From NCBI GenBank assembly GCA_027919835.1, contig JANVFP010000013.1, forward strand, positions 124,001 through 188,000: 64,000 nt of DNA, written 5' to 3'. How positions within the stretch are numbered: the first letter of the stretch is position 1; the number at the start of each line of letters is the position of its first letter. The notes under the pieces were generated by a model that saw nothing but the letters and a program-made list of their open reading frames with translations, searched no databases and was not told the origin of the DNA. Shown here in pieces: positions 53,161 through 64,000 of this stretch. Both the position numbers and the translations under genes were made by a program. Source of the stretch: Lentinula raphanica. Lineage: Eukaryota; Basidiomycota; Agaricomycetes; Agaricales; Omphalotaceae.

Positions 53161-56100
53161 TTAATTCAGACCTCTCCACCAAGCGTCCCATATAGCCAGC
53201 CTTCTCCATGTTCCAATCCTCGGATGCTTATCGAAGGCCATCGTGCCTACCTCCTTGCACTTGAGTTTGTAAGCTTCGCGCTCTTTTGATCCTTCCGGTG
53301 TACTCTGTATCCACGGTAATGAAACTTGGTGCCAGATAGAAGAAAAGGAACAACGCTCACCAGATACATTTCTTTCAGGCTAGAAAAGAACTTCGACAGA
53401 TAATCACCATACTTCTGATTCACGGCATTGTCGCCTAGGCCAATTCGATCTCCCGTGTGATTTTCCTCTTCATGTAAGGATTGTTCAATGTTATCCAAGA
53501 AACCTGAGGGGGTTCAACACACTAAATCCCTTCTGACAGTGATTTGAGATTACTTGCCTACGAATAACTTATCTCGCAGTAAGGCGAATTCGTCCTTCGA
53601 TATCAGGAGGATTTCCGGGCGGGGAGGAAGTGTCACCGGTAAGCTCCTCATTAACGGATGGCGCAATCCATCGATGGAAATAAGCCACGACAAGAATTCA
53701 TGCTCAACTGTGACTTCCCCAGGAATGAGAGTTTGGAAAAGAATTTCAAAGAAATATTCCTTCAATTTCTGATCATAATCGAGTCAGTTTTGAATGCGAG
53801 TGTTGTGTTTAGCTCAACTTACGTCGTCTAGATACGATTTGGGAGTTCTCTGCAGAATATTCAAGGCAACTCTGACATCTATCCGGCGTCGCCAGTATGC
53901 ATCACTGATCCCTTTCCAGGTATTCCGAACATCTAAGCAAAGCGAGAACCAAGTCTAAATAAATGTGTTCGGCATGAAATACAGGGCCTTTCAAAATTAG
54001 ACAACCACTGACCATGCTTTGGCTGTGTGTTATGGCAATACTAGCACATTGTACCCATGTATCGATCCAACCATCGATGTTGTTCATGTATTGAGATGAG
54101 GGAGCTCGGCCTTTGAGGTGATCTTGAATCATATTTTTCAAACAACGATAGAGAAGCCATGTAAGAGGACCTAAGCTCTGGGCGCTCATAATGAGACTGT
54201 CAATCTGCAACTTGGTCTGAAAGACACTTGCCTTGCCCAATGCTCTATCCTTTGCTTCGAAATCTGATTTAGTTCCTTCCCCGCTGATGGCTGTACCGCC
54301 GAGAAGAGCAACAATGGCGGGGTCATCCATATCAATATCGACGTCACCGTAATCTTGACTGTCTTGAGAATCCTGTCCACCATTCTCATCTTCCGTAAGG
54401 GGTGCAAGGGGTGGAAGTTCGGGTGGGGCGATCACTTTATCTCTCAGTGAAAGGAACGTTCGGATCACCGCTACAAGTGTTCTTCCAGTTTGAATATTGT
54501 CAATGACAGACGATTCTCGCCCGATTTTGAGTGCCACATCTTATACAACGTCAAATCAGACATGTAGACGCAAAGGTGGTTGGTTAATTTACCAAGAAAA
54601 GACAAGTCGGGATATTGCACGTCAACCCCTGGGTCATTGTAAGCGTTCAGGATATGCCTCAAAGATCCCAGTACGGCGTTCAACAGGAACCGGACCCGAT
54701 TGAGTACCACCGTCTCTTTTCCAGCGACTTCTTTGTACTCCTTGGTCAATGCTTCAATGATTTCTAGATACCATGCCTTCACTTCGGTTTCGCCCAGTGG
54801 CAGATTGTCTAAAATCATGAGCTGGGTGACATACATCAAACTTCTGATGCAAGCCAATCTGGAAGTATCGTCCAATGTCTGAAAGTTGAAATATTGTCTG
54901 GCTTGATGGACTCGTGAATGAAAATCGGAAGGGGAAAGGTGAAGCCGAACAGCAGTAGCAGCCATACGGTTGTAAAGCATTGATAACTCGTTCCCTTGAG
55001 GGGGGTCGGCTTTGGAGAAAGCCATAACTGAACCAAGAGGAGTGATTAACGTCAGGTTTTTCTCCATTGCGTGAACTGACGGCTTGTTCGACCGTTTTAG
55101 TGAGATTCCTCTTTGAATCACAAGCTTCAGAAAAAGGACAAAAGCTGAATCTCTGCGTGTGTACTCGAAGCACGAATCCCATCGTTGAGTCCTTAGGAAT
55201 TCAGGGAATTCCGGCTTCTCATGCAGTAGATCGCAGAACTTTCGAGTACTAAACGCACTTGAGATCGTGTTCAGCACTGGAAAGGACGACTCGACTGCCC
55301 AGTTCCAGCGGCTGACAAGTAGGAAACACCGGCGAACAACGAACGCGAAGTATCGGTCCTTAATCCTGGTCGAATCCGAATTTAGTTGATGGTCCGCCTC
55401 AGGATCGACCTTCAATTGCACACTTTTAAGGCCCAACATGACAGTTTTCCAGCTCTGTGGCAGGGAGGATTTGTTTTTACACAGCCCATGTTCGGAGAAC
55501 TGAGATAAAGCGCACAGACCGGCGATAGTTTGCCAGATAGTTTCGTTAGCTTGCAAAGACCACTTCGGAGCAGTCGAGGAACGTCGGACGAGCTCTTCCC
55601 GGACGAACTCCCACAACGGGTGTTCAAAGATCGCACCGCCTGGAACTACTGGCCTCAGCACATGAATCAAACAAACCCATAGTTCCGCTTCACGCTGAAC
55701 AACGGAAGTCATGTCATTCAATCCCCGATGTGAATCCCTCATCAACCTCATCGCATCCCTGATCCCAGGATCGACTTCTAGTAGATACTGCACAAGTAAC
55801 CTGCAAGCATCTGATAATGGATTCGCGGACGGGACTGTGAAGCCTGCACGAAGCAGCATCTCCACTGCGAACCAGCACACATCCAACGTCATCAAGTCAA
55901 TCGTAGAGCTGTTCAACTCGGCCGCGCGCATCTGGACAAGCAAAGAATTGATGGTCGCGCTGATCGTGTCTCGAAGCTTGACCTTAACATCCGCCTCTTC
56001 AGTCTTCATCAAACCAGTAAGCACCTCCTCGACCCCTCTCATGAAGGCCTTCCATTCTTGAGCGAGTACATCTTCGTCTACATCTGGCAAGCCTGTGATG

Positions 56101-59100
56101 AAGTCACCCAACATTTGACACAGACTTGGAAAGTCCTCAATGAAATCCGACGGCGGTTTAGACAGGGAGACAACAAGATTCAGGGTAGGAATCTTGTAAG
56201 ACGGATAATGAGAAGGACGAGAAGCCGGAGCATGAATAGGGCTGTTATCCGTTTGCGCAGAAGGAGCGTGTATCAACTGTAACAGTTCATACAGTAGCCC
56301 ACGTTTAATGAAGGTGCTCAACCCAAAGGTACTTCCAGGATTCAGGAGAGCGAAGTCCGTGTCGACGGTGATTGCGTTGGAAGGTTGACTTTGCTTTTGT
56401 ATGTGAGGTTCAACGTTGTCGGCGGATCTACAGTGGGCTTGACTTGATGTCGAGTCCGATATTGTTTGGGATAATCGATGTTGAGAGATTGGCGGAGCTA
56501 GAGCTGCATTAATCCTTTCATCGTCGGCAGTGAAGTTGAAATCCTTCCAAATTCCCTTCCTCTTCGCCTTTTTAACCTTCTTGACCTTTCTTTTCGTCGT
56601 GGACCGATTCTGTTTGGAATTTGTTGTGTGGTTGCCAGTAGACTCTGATACACCGCCGTCTCCCGGGTTGGCCATCAATCGCGTCCCAGGATCGGCGACG
56701 TGGATATATACACCGTGCATTCTCTGAGCTTCCCTTCTCTGTTTAGCTTTCTGCTTCCACGTGAGCTTCTTTGCATCCTTCTTTCTCGACTTTTCTTCAC
56801 CAGAACGCATACGAGAAACTCCGACATCCTCCTCGCTTTGGTCATCTTCATCCCCAGAATCTCCACTGCCGTCGTGTTGATCATATTCAGGAGCTCGTAT
56901 TTCATGGGATTCGCGGACTCGACGATGGTTCTCGAACGAAAGTAAACTTTGTCGTCCCCCAGTCTGCCCAGCTTTAACGAAATCATAGCGATAGCCTCCA
57001 GGTCCAGACAGATTACTCGATTTCGAAGCCGATGATGAGCTGATTTGTGGTCGGGTGACATTCATGTGCGAAGTTGGTCTGTTCGACCTGTATTGTTGCC
57101 TTGGTTTTCCTCCTTTCCTTTTCGAAGGCCCCCCAATACACACATTCCTAGCTAACATGTAATCAATCAACAACTCGTCCCGCACTGTTGTCCGAGAAGG
57201 CATGAAAGTAGAACCGTCGGCATTATCGCTTCGGTCAAAGAAATCCGCGATCTCCTCATCGTCGACGTTGGTCTCATCGCCAGCACTATCTTCAGACGAC
57301 GAAGAACTGATTTCGATAATTTCTTGCCTTGGAACTATGAAGTGGAATTGATCTGAATAATTCCTCAGAAGACATATACTGAGCTTACCATCAATGCGCA
57401 GTGTCTGCGAATGCTGACGCCGATTGGAACCAGATACTGTAAAAGACGGGGACAACGATGGGGCCAATTCGATAGGTGTGCCTTTCTCCTCCTCTGATTC
57501 AGAATCACCCTTGACAGGTTTTGCATTTCCCTTTCTCACTCGTACTTTTGCAATCCCTGGACGTAAACCGTCGTGAGTTTCGTCGTCGTCGGTGGAAGCA
57601 ACCGTTGAGGCTTGTCGACGTGTCCGTTCCTTTTCCTGGTTGAGAATATGGGTGCCAGTCTTGACGCCTAACGCGGGAAGCATGAAGCTGGGATACATCC
57701 TTCCAAGAGTCTTGAGTTGTCTTTTCTCCTTCGCGTTGAAGTGAGAACCAGAACCTGAGTTAGAATCAGAACTAAGGCCGGAATCTGCGAATTTCTCGGG
57801 AGTAGAACGAGACGGAAGGAAAATTGGGGAGGAAGAACGTGAAGGCGGGAAATGTGATGCTGAATCAGGTCCTGATCCTACAGTATCGTCATTATCGAGG
57901 CGCCAGTCAGAAGCTTTGAAGCTGCTAGCGGGTTGGTTGTCACCATGAAGAGCAGAGTTTGGTATCCCAATATTGGAGAAATCTCCTTCATCAGCTTCCA
58001 TGAAGGATCGACGATGAAGCCTTGAGGGTTCGGGTTCGGGTGTTGAAGATGGGGCGTGAGTGCGGCGAAGATGGGAAGGACCAGATGTAGGATTTCTCGA
58101 GTCCTGGAGTTCAAGTTCATGTTAGTATATATATTGAGGGAAATGACTCATTGTGAGACTATACCTCAACATGATTCGTGTCCTCCTTATCCGTTCTCTG
58201 TGCTTTCTCTCTGACTGGGAACGATTTCATTCTGATCACCTTCTCCTTTTCTGCGGTGGCAGCTTTTTCGTCCCTTAGCCTGGCCTTCTCTGCTCGTTTC
58301 GCATCTTTCTCCTTTCTCCTCCTTTCCTTCTCGTTGCGTCTAGCTTCCTTGCGCAAATCTCGCATTTCCTCATCAGACGTTTCTGATAATGAAGGAAGAA
58401 GCTCGTCGCCAGCAGCGGGATTTGCATCGAACTCTGAATGCCGGACTCTGTCCTGAGGTATCTGCGACTCGTCTTCCAAGTCGGAAGCAGGCTGATATTC
58501 TTGTTCCTGGCTTTCATCTTCAGAAACATATCCATCCCTACGACGCCTTTCATGTTCTGATCGCCTTTCTTTTTCAAGATGTCGAGGTGTCACTAAGGCT
58601 TCTGGGGCATTTTTCATCTGTTGCATATACATCAACTTATCGAATGTATATGGACGCCGCTGGTGTTCGCCCCGCTTTCGAAGATTTCGTTTAGGCATAG
58701 CACTATCGTCTTTGTGGAAAGAGCGGGCCAACTCTGCATCACCCTCGGTGTTTGGGACTGGAGGCGAAACCGAACGAACCGAGCGAGGGGAGAAGAGAGA
58801 ATGTAAAGATGGAGAGGGATCATGGATACTTGTAGACGGTGGAACGGGTGAAGGGGAATGAAGTGATGCAGGTAGAGTAGTGGGACTATGATGGGAATCC
58901 AAGGGATCATCCACATTTTCTTCAGTAGGGTGTACAGAAGAAGAGGAGGTCTGAGGAATTGAAGACGGTGGTAGCGGCGACAGACTAGTTTGCTCTTCAT
59001 GGCCAATCAGATCGAGTAGATCCTGCGACATTTCCCAATCATCTTCCACACCAACATCACCGTGTTCGTTGTCCTTCTGCCCAGCCGGATCCTCATCCTC

Positions 59101-59522
59101 TGAGGGAGGAAAACTGAGAGGTGTTTCTGCACGCTCGTTAGTGTCCTGCTCAAAGAGCGTAGAGAGTGGTTCTGTCAAATCTGTGTCCGGTGACAGCGAT
59201 TGAGACGGAAGATGCAGTGTTTCTGAGTCTGAGTTCAATCCGACGGAGACTGCCCGCTTTGGAGAAGGCCCTTTGGATATCGGGCTTGATGATGATAGTA
59301 CACGACCTCGCTCCTCACCATCAGCTTCAAAAACATGTGAGGTCTGCGAACGATTGTTTGACATCGTACAGAACGCGATACAGTTTCAACAATGCTGACC
59401 TTTCTTCGTTTCGCTTTCCTGAATAATTCTGGCTCGTTATTTCTCGCGCCAACTTGATAGAACAGACCTCTACTCTCTTCTAATTCATCCTGATCTGAGG
59501 TTTCCACATATTCGTCTTTCAT
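53161..59522 (-). CDS. MMS22: Mus7/MMS22 family replication-fork repair protein
   Basis: Large gene of about nine exons, roughly 1990 residues. The first exon, ATG 59522 (MKDEYVETSDQDELEESR), is joined by a GTCAGC..CGCAG intron to the frame starting at TSHVF. Next, NHVE is joined to DSRNP around 58100-58165. The N-terminal half is charged and disordered, with RRPYTFDKLMYMQQMK. The C-terminal Mus7 region (54600-55500) has the YNRMAATAVRLHLSP block. Downstream exons finish with DVRVALNILQRTPKSYLDD, an EYFFEILFQTLIPGE exon and TAA 53163-53161. In yeasts Mms22/Mus7 acts with a Rtt101-type cullin ligase, or alone in fission yeast, in recovery of broken or stalled forks. The sequence is weakly conserved, so family assignment rests on motif order and length. 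Confidence 0.75.
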
Positions 59523-60045
59523 TGAGGTCGTGAATGATGTATACAATTGGGAGAGAGTCAAAAGAACGCGTCCTGGCAATTCAACGGCATGAGTGACGAG
59601 AGGTGATGAGTGACGAGAGGTGACGAGCATCATGTGGTGAGTCACATATGGTCACGTAGCGCGACGCCGATTCACTTAGCGCCGATTTTCAACCTGAGCT
59701 TGCACCTTTATCATTATTCATGTCCCTCACGAAGCTGTATATCTGCTGTTCCGCACCGTCAACTCTGTACAAGACCGAGTATGTAGAGTCTACGGCTATC
59801 GACTCCGACATGATATCCGGCATAGACCGAATAACAATGCAGGTTTCTGGCGCATCGAATGACCGTTCTTCGTGCACATGGCCTGCGTTCACTATACGCG
59901 CTGGATCAACTTGCTACTGTCAACTCTTAATAGTGGGTTGCGTGTAACTCAAGGTATATAAATCAACATCGGGCGTTCATCCTCAAACACACTCGAGTTC
60001 GTCAGTCTATTCTCCTATACATCAACACCAATATCATGATCTCTA
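59523..60045. other. Intergenic between MMS22 and seven-TM gene
   Basis: A TATATAAAT box at about 59955 on the plus strand has no obvious gene after it. ORFs on both strands at 59690-59947 mirror one another and cannot be ranked. No repeats. Confidence 0.4.
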
Positions 60046-61762
60046 CTAGCAAGATTCATAGTTCTTCCCTGGAAGGGGGAATTCTTCCGAACCATCAATA
60101 CCATCATAACTTCTCAGTCCAGCCTCAACCCGCGAAGATATTGACTCTGACTCCATATGTACCCCCGGTTCATCATCCATAGCAAATTTCACCGGTCTAG
60201 TATTGAACCTCGGGGCCTTCACGGTATGGCTCTGAGTTTGATTTCCCCCAAGCTCATTCATACTCATGATACTCGTTAATGGACCCCCGGTGAGATGAAC
60301 TTGACCTCCCCTTTGAAACTGCATCGTAGCAAGCGTAGCTTCCTTACGCGTCATCTCGTCATGTTGTGTCATCTTTAAACACACCAAAACGATAATGATA
60401 GTCGGATAGATGCCCTGAATATGGGTTTGAAGAGTCATGGTGACACCAATCATTCGTTTATCAGTATCATTTCCTACTGACCATCAGAAATCAAGGTCCT
60501 ACCGTGAGATGTGCAAGCATGTCAGCGACAATGATGACAACGTTACTTGACTGGACGAAGAAAATGATGACCAGAATCTGTTAACAGAAAAGGTGAATGG
60601 TATCGTATCACTTTGTTCCACGCACAGCGGTAGAAAACAGAAAAATCCATACTCACCACAGCCAAGCAATAGATACCACCAGACTCGATGATCATAAACA
60701 ACGCGCTGTAGAATCGAGGTCCGTTAACGACGACATCAACACATAACCGACTCATTTTTCTACGGTGTAGCCTGAACAAGAGAAGAAAGAATTGTACATC
60801 AGACTCAAAAGGTTAAAAACAGTGGTCATTCAGCCAACGCACCATGTTTTTATCAAGATGACCACAACAGCGTATAGATTTGTGAGGAAACTGAATCCTC
60901 CGAAAATCGAGAACCAAATTGTTGTGGTATTACTGAAGTTGGGTTGCCCGGGTGGTGAGAGTGAAAATTCATACACCATGACACTTCCTGTAACTGAATC
61001 ATCAACCGTAGTGGAGGATTGAACAAACTGCTGTTTGTGATCAAACCATAGAGCCGAGACTCATGGAAGCTTACCGGAACTACCAAGCATGAGAAGGCAA
61101 GGCAAATAAATCATCTTCCAATCTCTAGCCCAAAGCACCCATGTCCGCCATGTCACAATTGAGTCGCCTAAAACGCACTATGCACAGAAATGCAGAAAAT
61201 CATTACAAGTAAGAGCAAAATCTCTATGATATGAGTCACAAAATATCTTACATTGATAACCTCGATTGCCACTTGACCGAAATACAACGGAGACCCTTGA
61301 TCATCGTACAAACTCTCTTGTCCGTCCGCTGCTTTTTGCTTGAATAACGCAACTAGGTTCATGCGGAGTGAGAGCGCGAGATGGACGGTGGACATGATAT
61401 ACATGAACACCGTCAGAGTAGTCATGATCATATTCGTCAGTCCTTTCCGTCTTCTCTTCTGTCTGTTCCCCAAATTAAAAAACACGCAAAGCAATTAGCC
61501 TCATAAATAAAGTTTGTAACCAGCTACGGTACTGGCAGAGGAGCGCCAATGAAGGGAAGACACACACAAGAGAAGATACATTGCGCTGCAGAATATGGTG
61601 GTGTACATCCCTGGAGAAGAAACAAGTACAAGTTGAGTACATTCACCAATTGACAATGAGTTGTGAGTTCAGATTTTGCTTACCGTGAAAAATACCTTCA
61701 CAGAAAATTGAAAGGAAGTAGGACTCTGGGAGAGAAAGCCCTGCTTGGTCCGCCTCCGCCAT
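60046..61762 (-). CDS. Seven-TM membrane protein, fungal family
   Basis: Several exons from ATG 61762 (MAEADQAGLSLPESYFLSIF) to TAG 60048-60046. Hydrophobic segments in order: YTTIFCSAMYLLLCV; TLTVFMYIMSTVHLALSL; a helix in the exon at about 61100-61180 with DSIVTWRTWVLWA; WFSIFGGFSFLTNLYAVVVI; RFYSALFMIIESGGIYCLAV; VIIIVADMLAHL; and GIYPTIIIVLVCLKM. The C-terminal tail (about 105 residues) is cytosolic and charged. This pattern, with the VLWARDWK-type loop and the ...YPTIIIVLVCL helix, is that of a large basidiomycete multi-pass family with no known function, expanded in mushrooms. It is not a STE3 pheromone receptor: the STE3 motifs are missing. Confidence 0.7.
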
Positions 61763-63879
61763 TAGCTATGACTATACTATGCTCCTCCGCGACAAAAGCT
61801 GAGACGGTGACTTCAGAGAACAACAGCACAAAGAAAACCAGGAAAGCACGAACATCAGTAGCAGTCAGATTTGAACCTTCAACTGTTCCCAATCTTGGAT
61901 TCGGAGAGGTACTTATACACTTAAGCACGAGACTCTGAAGAGTCTGTCCGTCAACTTGAACTCATTTTGCGGGAAAGTTCCATGCACACACACTAAGAAT
62001 AAGCACCTACCATGGGTAATAGGTATGGACATAGTACATCCGGACGCTTTAGAGATAAATAAACCCACATTGATTATACAGATGCAATGGTTCAAGTGAC
62101 ATCTCTCTTGGTGAGTCAATGATTCAGTCTGTTTCCAATTCTCAGCTCAAAGTTTGCAGTTTGCAGTGGGCAGTGAAGTTTTTAAGTTTGGAAGATTAAA
62201 TCAACGGATCGGAGGAAAGAGCATTCCGCTGGTGCCAGCTGGAGACCTCGCACAAACGACATCCAACTAGACTCGAAATTCTTTCGGTGTCCACAGGGAT
62301 AGTATCTGATTCATTCAAGGCATCATAATGTGATGCGGTGTAAGAGCGTATCGGAGCAAAGAAGCGCACGCTGTTGAACGGTGATTTCTGATAAGTACAT
62401 CATGTCTGCTAAATTCTAATCAACCTCAAAATATAGACAATTCACAGGTATTCCAAACCCCTTCGTGGCTTGTCCGCGTCACCTCCGTCATTCATTTCTC
62501 ACATTGTTCTAGGTATCAGCCATATGCTGTTGCCTCAGACACAAGTTCAAGATTGTTCTCTTTCGAAGTTATCCATTGTAGAGGAAGTCCAGTACCAATG
62601 GGGTCTACCGTCCACGATTCCGCCGCATGAATCACAGTTCGATAACGATCGATATTTCTGATAACTCTGAAGAAACCAACAATGCCCACTGCAGGGAAGG
62701 ACCTGCGTGAAAATCGGAAGGGCATCTGAGTGCCGCAGGCCCGTATACCTGTGCACAAGAGAGCCTCCCGCGAAATGTGATATGCGCCAAATATCAGAAG
62801 TGAGCAATGAACTATAGGCATCACTGACACTGCCCTGTCTACTCAGTTCGCTTCAGATAGACTCACGTAGAGCATGCGCAAGTTCAAATTGGAATCAATG
62901 CTTTGATGAGGTGGATTATGATAAGACTTCTGTTGACTTCAACTGGAGGGGGAATAATACTGCACAGTGCTGTTGTGCGATGAGGGAAATAATTTGGTTG
63001 CGGCCAAGTTGAGTATAGTTGGTCCGACTCACGTCGGCTTTGCTACTTGAATGCTCTACATATACTGAATGCAGGCCACAAGCACTGAAGCAGGCCCAGC
63101 AGAGCCTATGTAGAGGACAGGAGAGGAGGATGACTCAAGTGATGGGGTGTTGCCCAGCAGTGCACAATATCAGGTATGTCCTGTGCGGTTGCAATAGAAT
63201 GAAACTACTAACCGTATAACTGTCTAGTGATTACTAGTTGATATCTCACTTTCTGTGGGACGAGGAATTTTCACTGATACGTACTGTTATAAATCATTAT
63301 CTATGCTGGCGCCACTGGGGCTGTCCATAGCTGTCCATTTACTAACAGATGCTGGGCTATGCCAGCGTGAATTATGAATGAACACGAATGAAGGTTTCCG
63401 GATCCCGATGGGGTCCTAGCCTATCTTAGCGCGAGACTCTACAATCTGGACCCTGCCAGGACACCTGGGAAAAACATAAGAACAAGAGGTATGACCTATC
63501 AGGACCTAACAAACCTCCCCTTTCTTACCGACCACATACTATCTGGTCTCCTAAACTCGATTCCAAGAAAGAAAACTTCCTCGCTGGTCGTCGGAAGAAT
63601 ACTTGTTCTTTCCATAATACAGAACAACGCCCGGACTGCTTTTTATCTGCATCTGTGAGCTCTTTTTTCTCCGTGACAAAAACCTCGTATGATTCTCATT
63701 ACTCATTCCCAGCAAATTTTAGGAAGGTTCTTTGTACCATCGCCACACGTTCATTTGCATCCAACACATTATAGTCACTGTGTATGTGATATTTCTACTC
63801 TTTTCTCATCCTTTCTCATGTTAAACCATTTCGTCTAGTAGCCTACTTTCCCGCACATACTAGTCTGCATCCACCAAGA
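61763..63879. other. Intergenic about 2.1 kb, no clear gene
   Basis: The minus-strand ORF at 62516-62830 and an overlapping one in another frame look like a decayed or exon-sized membrane-protein fragment but could not be linked to other exons. The stretch 63380-63880 is the likely promoter of the gene at 63880, with C/T-rich blocks. Confidence 0.4.
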
Positions 63880-64000
63880 ATGCATTTCATCACCTCCCTG
63901 CGGCCTTGTGTACTACTCCTGCTCTACGTTGGCACATGTGCGCTTCCTGCTAATACATTGCCATTGTATCCGGTACGCTTCCCATCACTGAGGAATATAT
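63880..64000 (+). CDS. Secreted protein, 5' end only
   Basis: ATG 63880 opens a typical signal peptide: MHFITSLRPCVLLLLYVGTC, then ALPANTLPLYP. A GTACGC donor near 63972 probably starts an intron, after which the window ends. The product is unknown. Confidence 0.5.
   Translation, partial: MHFITSLRPCVLLLLYVGTCALPANTLPLYPVRFPSLRNI

Noticed and set aside
60046..61762. STE3 pheromone receptor
   Set aside because: Seven hydrophobic segments are present but the STE3 sequence signatures are not, and there is no pheromone gene or homeodomain partner nearby.
1..64000. CRISPR arrays, rRNA genes, bacterial-type operons or riboswitches
   Set aside because: None seen; gene structure is that of a fungal nuclear genome.

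Overview
The window comes from a filamentous basidiomycete, most likely an Agaricomycete. Genes are packed on both strands, most are split by many 46-70 nt GT-AG introns, and the families fit that group: a GMC oxidoreductase, GPI-type chitin deacetylases, an expanded-type fungal seven-TM protein and a Mus7/MMS22 protein. The species cannot be told from the sequence alone.

Region 1-10620 is one degenerate Ty3/gypsy LTR retrotransposon read on the minus strand, with its 5' LTR at the right and its 3' end beyond the left edge. It encodes gag, protease and RT-RNaseH-integrase in three reading frames. Two -1 frameshift signals join them (GGGAAAC-TAG and AAATTTT-TAG), each followed by a stem-loop. 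Four short TIR elements (224-279 bp, termini CATCAGG/CCTGATG, arbitrary 2-bp target duplications) sit inside its ORFs. Three in-frame TGA codons and one indel show decay. The hexamer AGATCT is strongly enriched over the whole element. A partial plus-strand gene of unknown function (1-729) seems to belong to it.

Region 10621-15750 is gene-poor and AT-rich. It holds a T5orf172/GIY-YIG-like gene, a small acidic protein, degenerate transposon-like ORFs, a tRNA-derived SINE-like fragment and a 403-bp MITE.

Region 15754-37722 is a dense housekeeping block: SEH1 nucleoporin, a hypothetical helical protein, a GMC oxidoreductase, a PP2A-family phosphatase, mitochondrial uL5, tRNA-Gln(CTG), a hAT-type foldback MITE, proteasome beta subunit PRE4, EAF3/MRG15, SHR3, a BEM3-type PX-PH-RhoGAP protein and a mitochondrial iron-sulfur L-serine dehydratase.

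Region 38533-64000 carries two tandem chitin deacetylases, a PCNA with an exceptionally long charged insertion, methionine sulfoxide reductase A, an acidic AT-hook protein, a small conserved-looking ORF, a large Mus7/MMS22 gene, a seven-TM protein and the 5' end of a secreted-protein gene. SEH1, EAF3, BEM3, PCNA and MMS22 are core nuclear or polarity functions. PCNA and MMS22 both act at replication forks, but they are not neighbours and nothing in the window suggests co-regulation. Gene models were spliced by eye; internal exon borders are given only where frame and splice signals agreed.
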